A stretch of 64,000 bases of DNA from Paraburkholderia sabiae (GCF_030412785.1 NZ_CP125298.1:1-64000); one strand, 5' to 3'; positions 42,401-53,387 are shown, counted from the stretch's first letter. The notes: a model not told the origin generated them from the sequence alone. Numbers and translations are program-made.

Positions 42401-45400
42401 GCGGACGCTTCTGCATCGGTACGCGCTCGAACTGCAGGACGAAGCATTCGAAGCAGCGAAGAAACTGGAGAGCGTGTGGGGTGCGTGCAACGAGTTGATG
42501 TCACCCGTCGAGGCGAAGCTCGCGGCGCTTGTCCGGGAAGCGTTGGCCCTGACTGGGGTCGGGGCTGCAGCAAATGCGTCCATCACAAAAACCCTGCTTC
42601 TGCTCGCGTGGCTGCGTGATGCTGTCACGGTAGCGGAAGAGCATCAGACCGTTGCCGCGAACGCGATTTTGGCGGCGGCGCGCGACAAGTCGGAAGATCT
42701 GGCACAACGTATTCAATCCTATCTTGAAGTAGACGACTACCGGTCCGCAGTCGCACTTTTCCATACCGGCGATGTCCCCAAAGCCACCGCGGATCGTCTG
42801 GCAGGCAGACGAACGCTTTGGAGGGACGACGCAATCAAAAAGTGGCCAGAACCACGAGCGAAGCTTCGCAATGGTTTCCGTGGATCCACAGAGGACCTCA
42901 CACGGTTGACTGATGCATGGATGGCAGATTCGATAGACGCGAGCCAGCACGATGGACTGCCAAAGCTGTTCTACGCGGTGATCAGTGGAGAAGCCGGGCG
43001 TTCCACTAACGAGAACCAGAAGCGTTTTCCGGTACGGCTCGCTGACCTGCGGGAACATAAAGATCGAAAAACCAGCATAAGCTGCGAGACGGTCCGACGC
43101 TACTTCCAGAAATCAAGGCTGAATCCTACGTTTCTGCCTCAACTGGATGAGTTCAGCCAGATAGTCATAATGGCTGCTCCGCATCGTGGCGGCTACGGGG
43201 CGAGCGTGCTGGATGACTGGAGCAAAGCAGTTACTAGCGAGGCAGCCGAATCGCTCGTTGTTTTTCTGGCGCCAGGTATTCCTTCAACACGTCGTGATGA
43301 CCTTAGCAGTGGACTTCGCAAGCGTGGCATCACCGCCGCCATTGTCGACGATGTCGACCTCTGCCGACTGTATGCGGCGTCGGACGTGGCGGCCGGGCAC
43401 GATTTCATTCCGTTCCTCGAAATACTGCTTGAGCAGCTTGATCTGGATCGGGCCTCGCCGTTTTCAAGTCTCGATGGCCAGCATGTGAGGCTTGAAACCT
43501 ATACGGGGAGAACGGAGGAGGCGCGCAGACTTGCCCTCGGCGGTACGTACACACGCATTTTCTCCGGGAGAAAACTGGGCAAGAGCGCGTTGCTCAAATG
43601 CGTTGCAAACACCTATGACGGGTTCCAACTCGCGTCCGGTAACGAACTGAGCGTCATCTTCATTACGATTGCCGGAGGTGAGTCGGAGCGGTGGGTTGTT
43701 GATTGCATACTGGAGGAGATGGCCAACCGTTTCAATCTGCAAGAGACGGCAGATCTTCGGGATCAATCGCCGGCAGTACGATTTTCTGCCTACATGAAGC
43801 GCTTTTTGGCGGAGAGACCGAGTCACAGTGTATTGCTGATTTTGGACGAGGCGGATGCCTTTGTCGAAGGACAACTGGCGCGATACGACACGGACCGCGA
43901 GGGCTCTCTCAGTTTTCGGATGATGAAGGAGGTTACTTCGACAGTTGACGCGAAACAGCTGCCCCGTATCCGAACGGTTTTTTCCGGTTATCGTATTACA
44001 GACACTCGTGGTGGCGTATGGGCGAACGCAGGCGATGTGCTGATACTGCGACCCCTCGCCGAAGAAGATGCTGTTCAGTTTCTCCAAGGGATGCTCGCGC
44101 GAATTGGCGTTGCGCTTGGGAGCCATGCTCCTTTCGTCGCCATGCGGTGCGGATTCCAACCAGCGGTCCTGATCAGATTTGGAGAAAATCTTGTCAAACG
44201 CCTTAAGCGTTCGAGTCGTTCCGCGAACAGGGAGACGTTGATTGTTGGTCATGATGAGGTACTTGCGACACTGGGTGAACCTGGCGTCCTCGACGAGATC
44301 AAGACTGTCGTCAACAACAACTTCCAGGGGAACCGCATTGGCGCAGTCATCTTTGGCGCGACCTTGCTTGCGCTGAAAGATCTCGAGCCCGGGCTCGCGT
44401 TGACCGACGGACCTGTCCAAGTCCTTGCCAAGCTTCGCGAGATTGATCCGAATCTCGACTGGCTTCAGCAGTTTGACGCATCGGCGTTGGGCCTGATCGA
44501 ACGGAATTTGCGCGATTTTATCAATCGCGAGCTCTTGACGGTGTCGGATGGCCCTCAATTTGGCGTTAGAGAGTATAAGCTTCGCTTTCCTCACTTCCTA
44601 CCGGTGCTCACACAACAATCAGAAATCGCTCTAGAAGTCAGGCAACAGATCCAGGCTATTCGGGGCGGCGCGTTTCAAAGACGGCTTTCTGAATGTGTGC
44701 TGTCGGAAAGCTCTCTGGAAACCGTTCGCTACTGGTACCATCAGGAACAAAGCGAACTGTGCAAACTGGTGGTGGTGGGTGGACATTGGGTGTCCGCTTT
44801 GACCGACACCAAATGCGGCCTGCCTGATCGTCTCGGTAGTGAGTGCAGGACTCTGGACGACATGTCGCCAGATAGTCTGGCTGCCGACGGGTGCCGGGTG
44901 TTCTGTTCTGCTACGATTTCCCAGTGGCCCTCGTTTCTTTCCGGCAATGCCGAACGACCGCTTGTGCTGATCGGCGGAACTGACCTGCAACGTACGGCGA
45001 GACGATACGCGCTCGCGGGAGGGGATGCTCCGGTAGAGACGGTCACGCTGGGCCGTTTGACCGAGGCCACGCTCGGCTGGTGGTTTGAAGATGCGAGGGC
45101 ACTGCACTTCAAGAGCGGGGATGCTATCAGCAGGATAGCATCGGCAACGGAGCGGGTACCTTACTTGGCTGAAGCGTTTGACCGGTTGCTCGACCATGCA
45201 CCGGGTTCAGACGTGACACAAGACGAACTGGAGGCTGCGCTCTCTGCGTTGGAGATGGATCTGCCGAATCTGGGCCGCAAGCTGAGAGACATGTCTTCCG
45301 TTGACGGCCTGACCCCTCGCGAAATCTCTTTGCTGAGAATGGCTGTTCAAGTTGCGGAAGAGGACATCGATGAATTCGATCTCGAACGCGAGTTTCCTGA

Positions 45401-45623
45401 GCTCTGGGAGGCGTCGGGACTCTCGCGAGCTGGCGAAGAGCCGCCATTGAGTATCGCAGATGACTGGTCCTCGCTGAAGCTGTTGATCGATCTCGGACTG
45501 ATGCCGCAGACAGCTGAAGCAGGCACTACCCGAGACTCACGATCGCTGGGAAGAGTCCGCTTTAACAAAGGCGGCACCTTAGTTCGGCTGATCAAGGCGC
45601 TGGAGTCTTCAGATGCAGCTTGA
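39477..45623 (+). CDS. Giant 2,048-residue STAND-like P-loop NTPase, putative defence protein
   Basis: GAGAGGG precedes ATG 39477. Residues 1-400 are alpha-helical with a coiled coil near 255-325; 405-530 is an acidic low-complexity linker; 540-1200 is helical and unlike any family I recognise. Residues about 1225-1305 form a Rossmann-like block (SQIVIMAAPHRGGYG; SLVVFLAPGIPSTRRDDL; ITAAIVDDVDLCRL) often seen ahead of NTPase modules in large conflict proteins. The NTPase follows: LETYTGRTEEARRL, Walker A GRKLGKS (1364-1370), Walker B LLILDEAD (Asp1457, Glu1458), sensor-like TVFSGYRITDTRGG. A winged-helix-like part lies near 1640-1710, then a second NTPase-like region (KLVVVGGHWV; LVLIGGTD) and helical end. 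Architecture fits a sensor/switch ATPase of an immune system. Not matched to a named system; function is inference. Confidence 0.75.
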   Translation: MSGAWQVHRTNEGRVAAEAVQRLWQLLPGPEKLDFWSSAVEYARGIDHGSLMYKRLCVAVKAAESGRAAPRAGVALLRSARDLSTPDLCRAINKCRDQLFSFADATPFLTASLCRWVQAIWKKPLIALLDAVRCPHDQHGSLRGDMPDVDPEDATEKVRQLAATYPPNDIAIVCAALMLSNSRWNCLEVAFATLQDLPQRPEVASPPANPDAKVDEPATMSINDGTMNPPVGQDLVNAIRDGLVELKAGLLSTAKEIDTGVIPDLADVIQLRSGLHELHARAAKELRVSGSRIADLEAALKQRDRHARALANVERCRSIVHRTEPSYPGRAEIWRKCDELESGILASGGALPADQPVAALLRLVDEGESLGDEDAAQLQWEIEAFFGRAVAAAAVRGNLIFGRPSYSAAQPAGSAAEPIVEQSSPDTDRGDLAQGGDGPAGCRSETEQILEPRRYDAASDGPLAEAMPTGRIEGCPEVETLEGGEQDAADEGAPGESEVIAPAPDGDASSIEQNPPQHSSEGPRLVAPSFVSFGEFCQTRWVDAGGHIAPAPWIQSDLQFELATHCVEAWARGEMSVAYLFCRACDSLGMSAPVSLEDLASADELLSAPDSTRSGQDLLRADRLRRMLAAAPAASDQMSAGVGLMLEALRPTMSGTLAQAEVELLLQRAAYGDPAFGEVVRFLFAGWAAQLNPLDSLRARLLNSPQESMEELKVALRHAQTALKTEVATLWSAAGGKIKHTHSRSAWTKFVEEQVAPLKDELVPASLKASIQSKWTRARISARVVDVSRAFKRIMDAGNVRHQDRSVAESAAQQIVEAIDRLAGILERLAAHQQQAHASYDGIPREAALRLLGGASSNTTDRLSAELFSAVVREQTAVHPLRLPAGYLINHVDIVKYLNSDALTRPEIGDGGIDVTGFENSIPVAVLLIGWHMQPPAPVEDDNALLSALRDIAAASERRDILTALSSTDVLQSHERTLLHRYALELQDEAFEAAKKLESVWGACNELMSPVEAKLAALVREALALTGVGAAANASITKTLLLLAWLRDAVTVAEEHQTVAANAILAAARDKSEDLAQRIQSYLEVDDYRSAVALFHTGDVPKATADRLAGRRTLWRDDAIKKWPEPRAKLRNGFRGSTEDLTRLTDAWMADSIDASQHDGLPKLFYAVISGEAGRSTNENQKRFPVRLADLREHKDRKTSISCETVRRYFQKSRLNPTFLPQLDEFSQIVIMAAPHRGGYGASVLDDWSKAVTSEAAESLVVFLAPGIPSTRRDDLSSGLRKRGITAAIVDDVDLCRLYAASDVAAGHDFIPFLEILLEQLDLDRASPFSSLDGQHVRLETYTGRTEEARRLALGGTYTRIFSGRKLGKSALLKCVANTYDGFQLASGNELSVIFITIAGGESERWVVDCILEEMANRFNLQETADLRDQSPAVRFSAYMKRFLAERPSHSVLLILDEADAFVEGQLARYDTDREGSLSFRMMKEVTSTVDAKQLPRIRTVFSGYRITDTRGGVWANAGDVLILRPLAEEDAVQFLQGMLARIGVALGSHAPFVAMRCGFQPAVLIRFGENLVKRLKRSSRSANRETLIVGHDEVLATLGEPGVLDEIKTVVNNNFQGNRIGAVIFGATLLALKDLEPGLALTDGPVQVLAKLREIDPNLDWLQQFDASALGLIERNLRDFINRELLTVSDGPQFGVREYKLRFPHFLPVLTQQSEIALEVRQQIQAIRGGAFQRRLSECVLSESSLETVRYWYHQEQSELCKLVVVGGHWVSALTDTKCGLPDRLGSECRTLDDMSPDSLAADGCRVFCSATISQWPSFLSGNAERPLVLIGGTDLQRTARRYALAGGDAPVETVTLGRLTEATLGWWFEDARALHFKSGDAISRIASATERVPYLAEAFDRLLDHAPGSDVTQDELEAALSALEMDLPNLGRKLRDMSSVDGLTPREISLLRMAVQVAEEDIDEFDLEREFPELWEASGLSRAGEEPPLSIADDWSSLKLLIDLGLMPQTAEAGTTRDSRSLGRVRFNKGGTLVRLIKALESSDAA

Positions 45624-46935
45624 GGTTTCTCTGGCGGGATTCTCTTCGAGCTGGTTGTACCGCGGTTCACGGAACTTTACGGCGTGGGCTGAGGCCAAAC
45701 CTTGGCTTCTCGAAGGTGGAGTGTGTGTTATTCGTGCCGAACCTGGCCACGCCAATGGCTTGGTGTTTTCGAGCGTTACTCGTTTCCTTCACGGCATCAA
45801 CAGTGGAGAGCGCCCGCTGGATGTCAAGAATATAGAGTGCGGCGGCACAAAGGGCTCACCCATCGAAGCGCTGCTGTGCGAATTCGAACTGGGCTCGGAC
45901 ATCAGTCCGTTTCAGGCACGTGATCGCATTGCCAATCGTCTCCTCGACCGCTCCCTCGTTCTGGTCTTCACCGAGCGGGCTGCCGTTGATCCCAATGACT
46001 GGGAACACCTTGTCAACCTGCTTGAGCACTTTCGGAAAGCTTCAAAGCCCGTGCGTCTGTGCGCGATAATCATTGACGTAAGGGGCGTCGTCCATTCAGA
46101 GCCGGTCTGCGATTACGCGAGCGGTCGCCCGTCGCATACTGTTTTCTCGGATGCTTCATCTATCAGCGCTACGAGAGCACTTTGGTCTTCTTATCTCCAT
46201 CATCGAGTCGCCTGGGAGGCGGGTGGAAGTCTATCGTATGCACTATCGCTTTCGAGGGAGGTAGAGAAGTGCGTACCGGGCGACGACGACGAACTGGAGC
46301 GCCATCTTCAAGCACACGCAGAAGCAGCACTGCTGGCGCATCGGGGGCGTGAGAACCTGTTTGGGTGGACTGGCGTCGGAAGCGGGGGCACTCGGGTGGA
46401 CGCCGCGCGGCGGCAGTCAACGACGACCGGGCTTTTCGCGATGGGGTTGCTCTGGCGGCCGCCTGCCATGAACGGCTTTCATGTCGTACCGTGGGCGTCG
46501 AGAGTGCTTCTGCGCTTGCCGGACTTACCCAAAACGCAGGTCTGGACGTTGCGTCATCAACTGGTTTGTGCCCCGCTTGCTGCTGAGATCCTCTCGCTCT
46601 GCCTGAAGTTTGAAAGCCAGATCCAGACGCGGCTCCACGGCAGGCAAAAGCCGGATCACATTTCGCAGAAGATGATCGATTCGCATACCAGGTTCAAGGA
46701 TGGAAACGATGCCTATGTGGTCTATCCGGACGCATTCCCACTGCGACCGGAGCGCGAAGAAGACGTGTGGGCATTCGCGTCACTTGGCGAGGTTCTTAAA
46801 AGCTGCCCGCCTGGCGCAGTTTCAGATCCCTATTGGTGGACATTGCAGTTGCGCAATGCGATCGCTCATGGCCACTACGTTGGCTGGAGTCATGTGGAAT
46901 CCGCGCTTCGGATGCGCAATATCTTTGACACGTAA
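45613..46935 (+). CDS. AAA-like protein with C-terminal HEPN-type RNxxxH motif, partner of the giant NTPase
   Basis: 440 residues. The start overlaps the upstream gene by 11 nt, with GGAG 7 bases before, so the two are translationally linked. Residues 36-50 (GVCVIRAEPGHANGL) sit where a Walker A would be but lack the Lys-Ser/Thr. A Walker-B-like strand (SLVLVFTE, about 112-119) and a sensor-like strand (LCAIIIDVRG) follow, so it looks like an inactive P-loop domain. The C-terminal 120 residues are helical and contain LRNAIAHGHYVGW, with Arg414 and His419 in the Rx4H spacing of HEPN ribonucleases. A plausible model is an RNase or toxin effector controlled by the giant NTPase. The HEPN call rests on one motif and helix content. 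Confidence 0.65.
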   Translation: MQLEVSLAGFSSSWLYRGSRNFTAWAEAKPWLLEGGVCVIRAEPGHANGLVFSSVTRFLHGINSGERPLDVKNIECGGTKGSPIEALLCEFELGSDISPFQARDRIANRLLDRSLVLVFTERAAVDPNDWEHLVNLLEHFRKASKPVRLCAIIIDVRGVVHSEPVCDYASGRPSHTVFSDASSISATRALWSSYLHHRVAWEAGGSLSYALSLSREVEKCVPGDDDELERHLQAHAEAALLAHRGRENLFGWTGVGSGGTRVDAARRQSTTTGLFAMGLLWRPPAMNGFHVVPWASRVLLRLPDLPKTQVWTLRHQLVCAPLAAEILSLCLKFESQIQTRLHGRQKPDHISQKMIDSHTRFKDGNDAYVVYPDAFPLRPEREEDVWAFASLGEVLKSCPPGAVSDPYWWTLQLRNAIAHGHYVGWSHVESALRMRNIFDT

Positions 46936-47044
46936 CGATAGGTCGCGAATGTTTCGTAAGGGGCCGGTGAAGTCAGGTTGAGATTCGTGGCCTGCGCATA
47001 GGAGCATCGTGTCCATCATAAAGCGTGATGGAGACGTGTACACG

Positions 47045-47437
47045 ATGGCTGATGACGATCGGATTGATGATGGAGTGGTGCCGGCAATAGAGCGTCGCAA
47101 ACACAGCAGGGAATTCAAGGAGATGGTGGTGCGCGCGGCGATGCAACCGCACGTGTCGATTGCGGCGGTGGCGCTGCATTACCGCCTGAACGCAAACCTG
47201 CTGCGCCGATGGGTAGTGGCAGCGCGACAGCATGCGGGTGCCCATCCGGCGCCGGACGAAGCGCAGCCGCCACCGACGACGGCATTCGTGCCACTACAAC
47301 TACAAGCGCCAGTTGCTGCAACTGATCGGGGCGAGATCCGCATCGAGATTCGCCGCAGTGCTGCCACGATTACGCTCTACTGGCCGGTGTCGGCGGCCGA
47401 TGATTGCGCGGCCTGGCTACAGGGGTGGTTGCGATGA
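47045..47437 (+). CDS. tnpA: IS66-2 TnpA
   Basis: About 130 residues from ATG 47045 (MADDDRIDDGVVPAIERRKH); a GTG at 47009 is less likely. Helix-turn-helix (FKEMVVRAAMQPHVSIAAVA, NANLLRRWVVAAR), Pro-rich middle, beta end (GEIRIEIRRSAATITLYWP). The stop overlaps the tnpB start. Confidence 0.88.
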   Translation: MADDDRIDDGVVPAIERRKHSREFKEMVVRAAMQPHVSIAAVALHYRLNANLLRRWVVAARQHAGAHPAPDEAQPPPTTAFVPLQLQAPVAATDRGEIRIEIRRSAATITLYWPVSAADDCAAWLQGWLR

Positions 47438-47769
47438 TCCGCATCGACGCGATCTGGCTGGCAACTGAGCCCGTGGACATGCGTGCGGGCGCCGATACGC
47501 TGCTCGCACGCGTGGTCAAGGTATTCGGCGCGGCGCGCCCGCACCATGCTTACCTGTTTGCCAACCGGCATTCGACGCGAATGAAGGTACTGGTCTACGA
47601 CGGCCTGGGGATCTGGCTGGCCACGCGGCGCCTGAATCGCGGGCGGTTTATATGGAGCAACGGCGAGCAGGCCGTTGCACTGCCGCTGAACCAGGAACAG
47701 TTACGGGCACTGGTCACGGGACTGCCGTGGCGCACGCTGGCCAGCGATCACGCCATTACCGTGGTGTGA
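47434..47769 (+). CDS. tnpB: IS66-2 TnpB
   Basis: 111 residues from ATG 47434 (ATGA overlap with tnpA). Family segments: IDAIWLATEPVDMRAGADTL, AYLFANRHSTRMKVLVYDGL, GIWLATRRLNRGRFIWSNGE and LNQEQLRALVTGLPW. Intact. Confidence 0.93.
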   Translation: MIRIDAIWLATEPVDMRAGADTLLARVVKVFGAARPHHAYLFANRHSTRMKVLVYDGLGIWLATRRLNRGRFIWSNGEQAVALPLNQEQLRALVTGLPWRTLASDHAITVV

Positions 47770-47832
47770 AGGCGACGCGCACGTAAACAGTTTCGCTTCC
47801 TGATGCGTGGTGTGTCTGGCAGACTCGATGTC

Positions 47833-47912
47833 ATGGACCTGCCCGTCGATCTCACCACGCTCAGCCCCGACCAGCTTCGCGCACTGGCCGCACAGCTGGC
47901 CGTCCAGCTTGC
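47833..47912 (+). pseudogene. tnpC: IS66-2 tnpC, piece 1 (N-terminus)
   Basis: ATG 47833 starts MDLPVDLTTLSPDQLRALAA; the frame meets the IS21-D tip after 80 nt. The three pieces, joined with single copies of the target repeats, total 1,512 nt (504 codons). Confidence 0.85.
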
Positions 47913-47993
47913 TGTTAGCGCCGATGTGAAACTGACCCACCCGCCGAGGTAAACCTGACCCGCCTGGGAGAGGATGGCGGCTTTTTGCCGCCG

Positions 47994-49795
<1,802 letters not shown>

Positions 49796-50000
49796 CACAG
49801 GGTGTCACCGTGCGGCACTATGGAGCCATTTCGAGGGCGGCATAAAGGCGCCACCTGAGGGGCGGCGTAATGGCGCCACCTCACGTGCGGCGTAAAGGAG
49901 CCACCCGAAAGGCGGCGCATAGGCGCCAGCAGCACCAGGGCTAGAGCGCGATTCGAACTTTTCAAGTCGGTACGCTCCGTTCTATTTGAACGGAGCGTCC

Positions 50001-51542
50001 ATGGCCAACAGGAGGTTCGAATTGTTCGAGTACCGCCAAGTCCTTGTCCGCATGCGGCAAGGCGATTCCGACCGCGACATCGCTCGCGGCGGCTTGATGG
50101 GACGCAAGAAGCTGACGACTGTGCGGCGCCAGGCCGAGGCACGGGGATGGCTCGATCCCGCCCAGCCGCTGCCGGATGACGCAGTGATCGCTGGCGTTTT
50201 TGGTCGCTCGCCGCACTTGCCGCACACCTGCGTGTCGACGGCAGAGCCGTTTCGTGAACAGATCCGAAGCTGGGCGGCCGCCGGCGTGCAGGGCACCACG
50301 ATCCATGCCGCCCTTCAGCGCAATCACGGCTACACCGGCAGCTATGACGCCGTGAAGCGCATGCTGCGTCGCCTGGCCGCCGAGCGTCATCCGGTCGGCA
50401 CGACGACGATCCTCGAATTTGCGCCAGCGGACGCCGCCCAGGTTGACTTTGGCGCCGGGCCGGTGCTCAGGCACGAGTCAGGCCTTCCGCTCAAGACGTG
50501 GATCTTTGTGATGACGCTCTGCTGGTCGCGTCACCAGTACGCGGAGATCGTCCTGGACCAGACGGTCGAGACGTGGTTGGCCTGCCACCGGCGGGCGTTT
50601 GAATGGTTCGGCGGTTGCCCTGGCCGGGTCATCATAGACAACGCGAAGTGCGCGATCATCAAGGCCTGCCGTTATGAACCCGCAGTCCAGCGCTCCTATG
50701 CCGCGCTAGCCGAGGGATATGGATTCCGGATCGACGCATGTCCACCGCACGACCCGGCCAAGAAGGGAATCGTTGAATCCGGAGTCAAATACGTCAAGAA
50801 GTCCTTCGTACCACTACGCGAGTTCCGGGATCTGACCGACGCCAACCGGCAATTGCGCGAGTGGGTCTCCCAGCAGGCGGGCACCCGCGAGCACGGCACG
50901 ACCCGCGACCAGCCACTCGCGCGCTTTGCGATCGAACGCCCGCTGCTCACGCGGCTGCCTGACGTGCCGCCGGTGCTGGCAGTGTGGAGCGAGGTGAAGG
51001 TGCATACCGACGGCCACGTCGTCTACAAGAACGTGCTCTATTCAGTGCCCTTCACGCTGGTGGGCAAGCAGTTGTGGCTGAAGGCCACCGACACGGTCGT
51101 GCAGGCGTTCCACCGCCACGAGCTCGTCGCGACCCATCCGCGACTACGCAAGCCTGGCGACCGCCATACGGTGCGTGATCATCAGCCGCCAGAGGCGCAG
51201 GCATGGCTTGAACATGACCCGCAGTGGTGTCTGGCGCGTGCAAAGGACATCGGGCCTGCCTGCCACGCAGTGATCCTCGCAATGTTCAACGACAAGGTGC
51301 TCGTCAACCTGAGGGGCGCGCAGGGCCTTGTGCGTTTGCGCGAGAAGTACGGTGATGTGCGCCTGAACGCCGCCTGCGAGCGCGCACTCGCGTTCGCGAA
51401 CCCGAAGTATCGCACCGTCAAGACCATTCTCGACAAGGGACTCGATAGCGAGCAGGCAGCCACACAAACACCGGCACCATCCGACACGTACCTGAACGGC
51501 GGTCGCTTCGGCCGTGATCTCCAGTCCATCCTTCTGCACTGA
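50001..51542 (+). CDS. istA: IS21-C transposase IstA, copy 2
   Basis: The 513-residue product is identical to copy 1, including the HTH and DDE regions. Intact. Confidence 0.95.
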   Translation: MANRRFELFEYRQVLVRMRQGDSDRDIARGGLMGRKKLTTVRRQAEARGWLDPAQPLPDDAVIAGVFGRSPHLPHTCVSTAEPFREQIRSWAAAGVQGTTIHAALQRNHGYTGSYDAVKRMLRRLAAERHPVGTTTILEFAPADAAQVDFGAGPVLRHESGLPLKTWIFVMTLCWSRHQYAEIVLDQTVETWLACHRRAFEWFGGCPGRVIIDNAKCAIIKACRYEPAVQRSYAALAEGYGFRIDACPPHDPAKKGIVESGVKYVKKSFVPLREFRDLTDANRQLREWVSQQAGTREHGTTRDQPLARFAIERPLLTRLPDVPPVLAVWSEVKVHTDGHVVYKNVLYSVPFTLVGKQLWLKATDTVVQAFHRHELVATHPRLRKPGDRHTVRDHQPPEAQAWLEHDPQWCLARAKDIGPACHAVILAMFNDKVLVNLRGAQGLVRLREKYGDVRLNAACERALAFANPKYRTVKTILDKGLDSEQAATQTPAPSDTYLNGGRFGRDLQSILLH

Positions 51543-51547
51543 GTGTC

Positions 51548-52336
51548 ATGAATCCAAGTCCCGAACTGAACACCATCCTCAAGCAGTTGCGCCTGTCCGG
51601 GGTCCTCGACTCGCTTGAGCAGCGCAACCGGCAGGCAATCGAGGGGCAACTCGCTTACACCGAGTTCCTTGCCATGCTTCTGCATGACGAGGTCGCACGA
51701 CGCGACCAGAAGAAGTTCGGCGCGCGGATCACCCGCGCCGGCTTCGCGCTAGGCAAGACGCTCGAGACCTTCGACTTCGACCGGCTGCCAAAGCTAAACC
51801 GGGCGCACGTTCACGACCTCGCCACCGGCCGCTACATCGACGAGAAGGTCTGCGTCCTGATGGTCGGCCAGACAGGCGTCGGCAAATCGCATCTGGCGCA
51901 GGCGCTCGGGCATTGCGCCGTACGCCAGGGTTGCGACGTACTGTTCATCACGCAGACGGATCTGCTCAAGAAGCTGCACGCAGCGCGCGCCACGGATCTC
52001 TATGAACGCAAGTTCCAGCAGTTCGTGCGTGTGCCGCTGCTTATCGTTGACGACTTCGCGCTCAAGCCACTTCGCGCACCTCATGACGAAGACTTCCATG
52101 ACCTGATTGCCGCCAGGTATGAGCGGGCAGCCTCGATCCTGACTTCAAACCTGGACTTCAGTGAATGGGGTGAGGCTTTCCCTGACAACCGCATTCTCGG
52201 AGCCGCCACGCTCGACCGCCTTCGTCATGGTGCCTATCGTGTCGTCATAGAAGGCGAGAGCTTCCGCAAGCCAAAGCCGATGCCTGAAAGCAGCGAAAAT
52301 GCGGTTGCTAAAAACGGTAAAAGACCGCAATCTTGA
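51548..52336 (+). CDS. istB: IS21-C helper ATPase IstB, copy 2
   Basis: The 262-residue product is identical to copy 1 (Walker A GQTGVGKSH). Intact. Confidence 0.95.
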   Translation: MNPSPELNTILKQLRLSGVLDSLEQRNRQAIEGQLAYTEFLAMLLHDEVARRDQKKFGARITRAGFALGKTLETFDFDRLPKLNRAHVHDLATGRYIDEKVCVLMVGQTGVGKSHLAQALGHCAVRQGCDVLFITQTDLLKKLHAARATDLYERKFQQFVRVPLLIVDDFALKPLRAPHDEDFHDLIAARYERAASILTSNLDFSEWGEAFPDNRILGAATLDRLRHGAYRVVIEGESFRKPKPMPESSENAVAKNGKRPQS

Positions 52337-52527
52337 AACTGTTCGAATCCGCGTTTTACCCCGTTTCTGCTGGCGCCATTACGCCGCCCATCCCCGGCTC
52401 CATTACGCCGCCCCGTGACACAGGGTGCGTATTCCGCGCAAATCGAACGGCGATTCCACGCGAAGGCAAACACTCGTTCCACGCGAAGGCGAACACATGG
52501 AATGTGGCGACGCGGGGTTGAGCGTTT

Positions 52528-53286
52528 TTACTCCGACTCCTCTTTGTTGGTCAAACCATTTCGGCGTTTGCGCATCGATTCACCCGAGAGCGTGAGCCGA
52601 TGCGCGTTGTGGACGAGCCGGTCGAGAATGGCGTCGGCAAGCGTCGGATCGCCTATCGCGGCATGCCAGCTCTCGACAGGAATCTGACTCGTGATGATTG
52701 TCGAGCGCAGTCCGTGGCGATCATCGAGGACTTCGAGCAGATCCCGTCGCGCCGCATCGGCCAGCGGCGCCATCGCCAGATCGTCCATCAGGAGGACATC
52801 GGTCTTCGCCCACTGTGCGAGTAGCTTCGCGTAGCCGCCGCTGCCGTGGGCGATGGCCATCTCCTCGTTGAATTTCGGCATACGCAGGTAATACGCCGAG
52901 AACCCTTGCCGGCAAGCCTGATTGACCAGCGCGCACGCAAGCCAGCTTTTCCCGAGTCCGGTCGGCGCCACGAGAATCACGTTTTGCCGCTCCCGGAGCC
53001 ATTCACCCGTGAGCAGGCGCGCAAGCAGCGCGCGATCCAGGCCGCGTGCGGTGCGATAGTCGATGTCCTCGGCAACTGCGTCGGGGAAACGCAGCTTGGC
53101 ACGGCGCAGCCTGGCGGAGATCTGGCGTGACTGGCGCTCGCTGGCTTCGCGTTCGACCAGCAGGCCGAGGCGCTCCTCGAAGCCAAGCTGGTCAATACTG
53201 CTCTGGGATTGCTGGTCGGCGAGTGCCGCCGCCATGCCGAACAGCCGCAGTTCGTGCAGCCGCTCGACAGTGGGATGATGCAGCAT
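52528..53286 (-). CDS. istB: IS21-E helper ATPase IstB
   Basis: 252 residues from MLHHPTVERLHELRLFGMAA, with AAAGGAGG directly upstream (start preferred over 53337, which lies in IS110 sequence). Walker A APTGLGKSW, Walker B VLLMDDLAMAP, TIITSQIPVESWHAAIG. Intact, but separated from istA by the IS1111-type element. Confidence 0.93.
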   Translation of the reverse strand: MLHHPTVERLHELRLFGMAAALADQQSQSSIDQLGFEERLGLLVEREASERQSRQISARLRRAKLRFPDAVAEDIDYRTARGLDRALLARLLTGEWLRERQNVILVAPTGLGKSWLACALVNQACRQGFSAYYLRMPKFNEEMAIAHGSGGYAKLLAQWAKTDVLLMDDLAMAPLADAARRDLLEVLDDRHGLRSTIITSQIPVESWHAAIGDPTLADAILDRLVHNAHRLTLSGESMRKRRNGLTNKEESE

Positions 53287-53387
53287 ATGACCTCCTTTCA
53301 GTAATGGAATGGACGCCCCCACCTGACTGCCTGGCACACGATGTCTGTCAAGATGGCTACGTCATCACCTGACTGAGAGGAGCGACC

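Larger units (their letters stand above)
49803..52420 (+). mobile_element. IS21-family element C, copy 2 (2,618 bp)
   Basis: Same tips, gene products and length as copy 1 (23724-26341). The target duplication CAGGG is at 49798-49802 and 52421-52425. It is inserted exactly at the outer border of IS21-E. The five-fold 25-bp terminal repeat begins at 49812. Confidence 0.95.

Noticed and set aside
43464..44594. 376-codon minus-strand frame inside the giant NTPase gene
   Set aside because: Overlaps the Walker motifs of the plus-strand gene; no recognisable domain.
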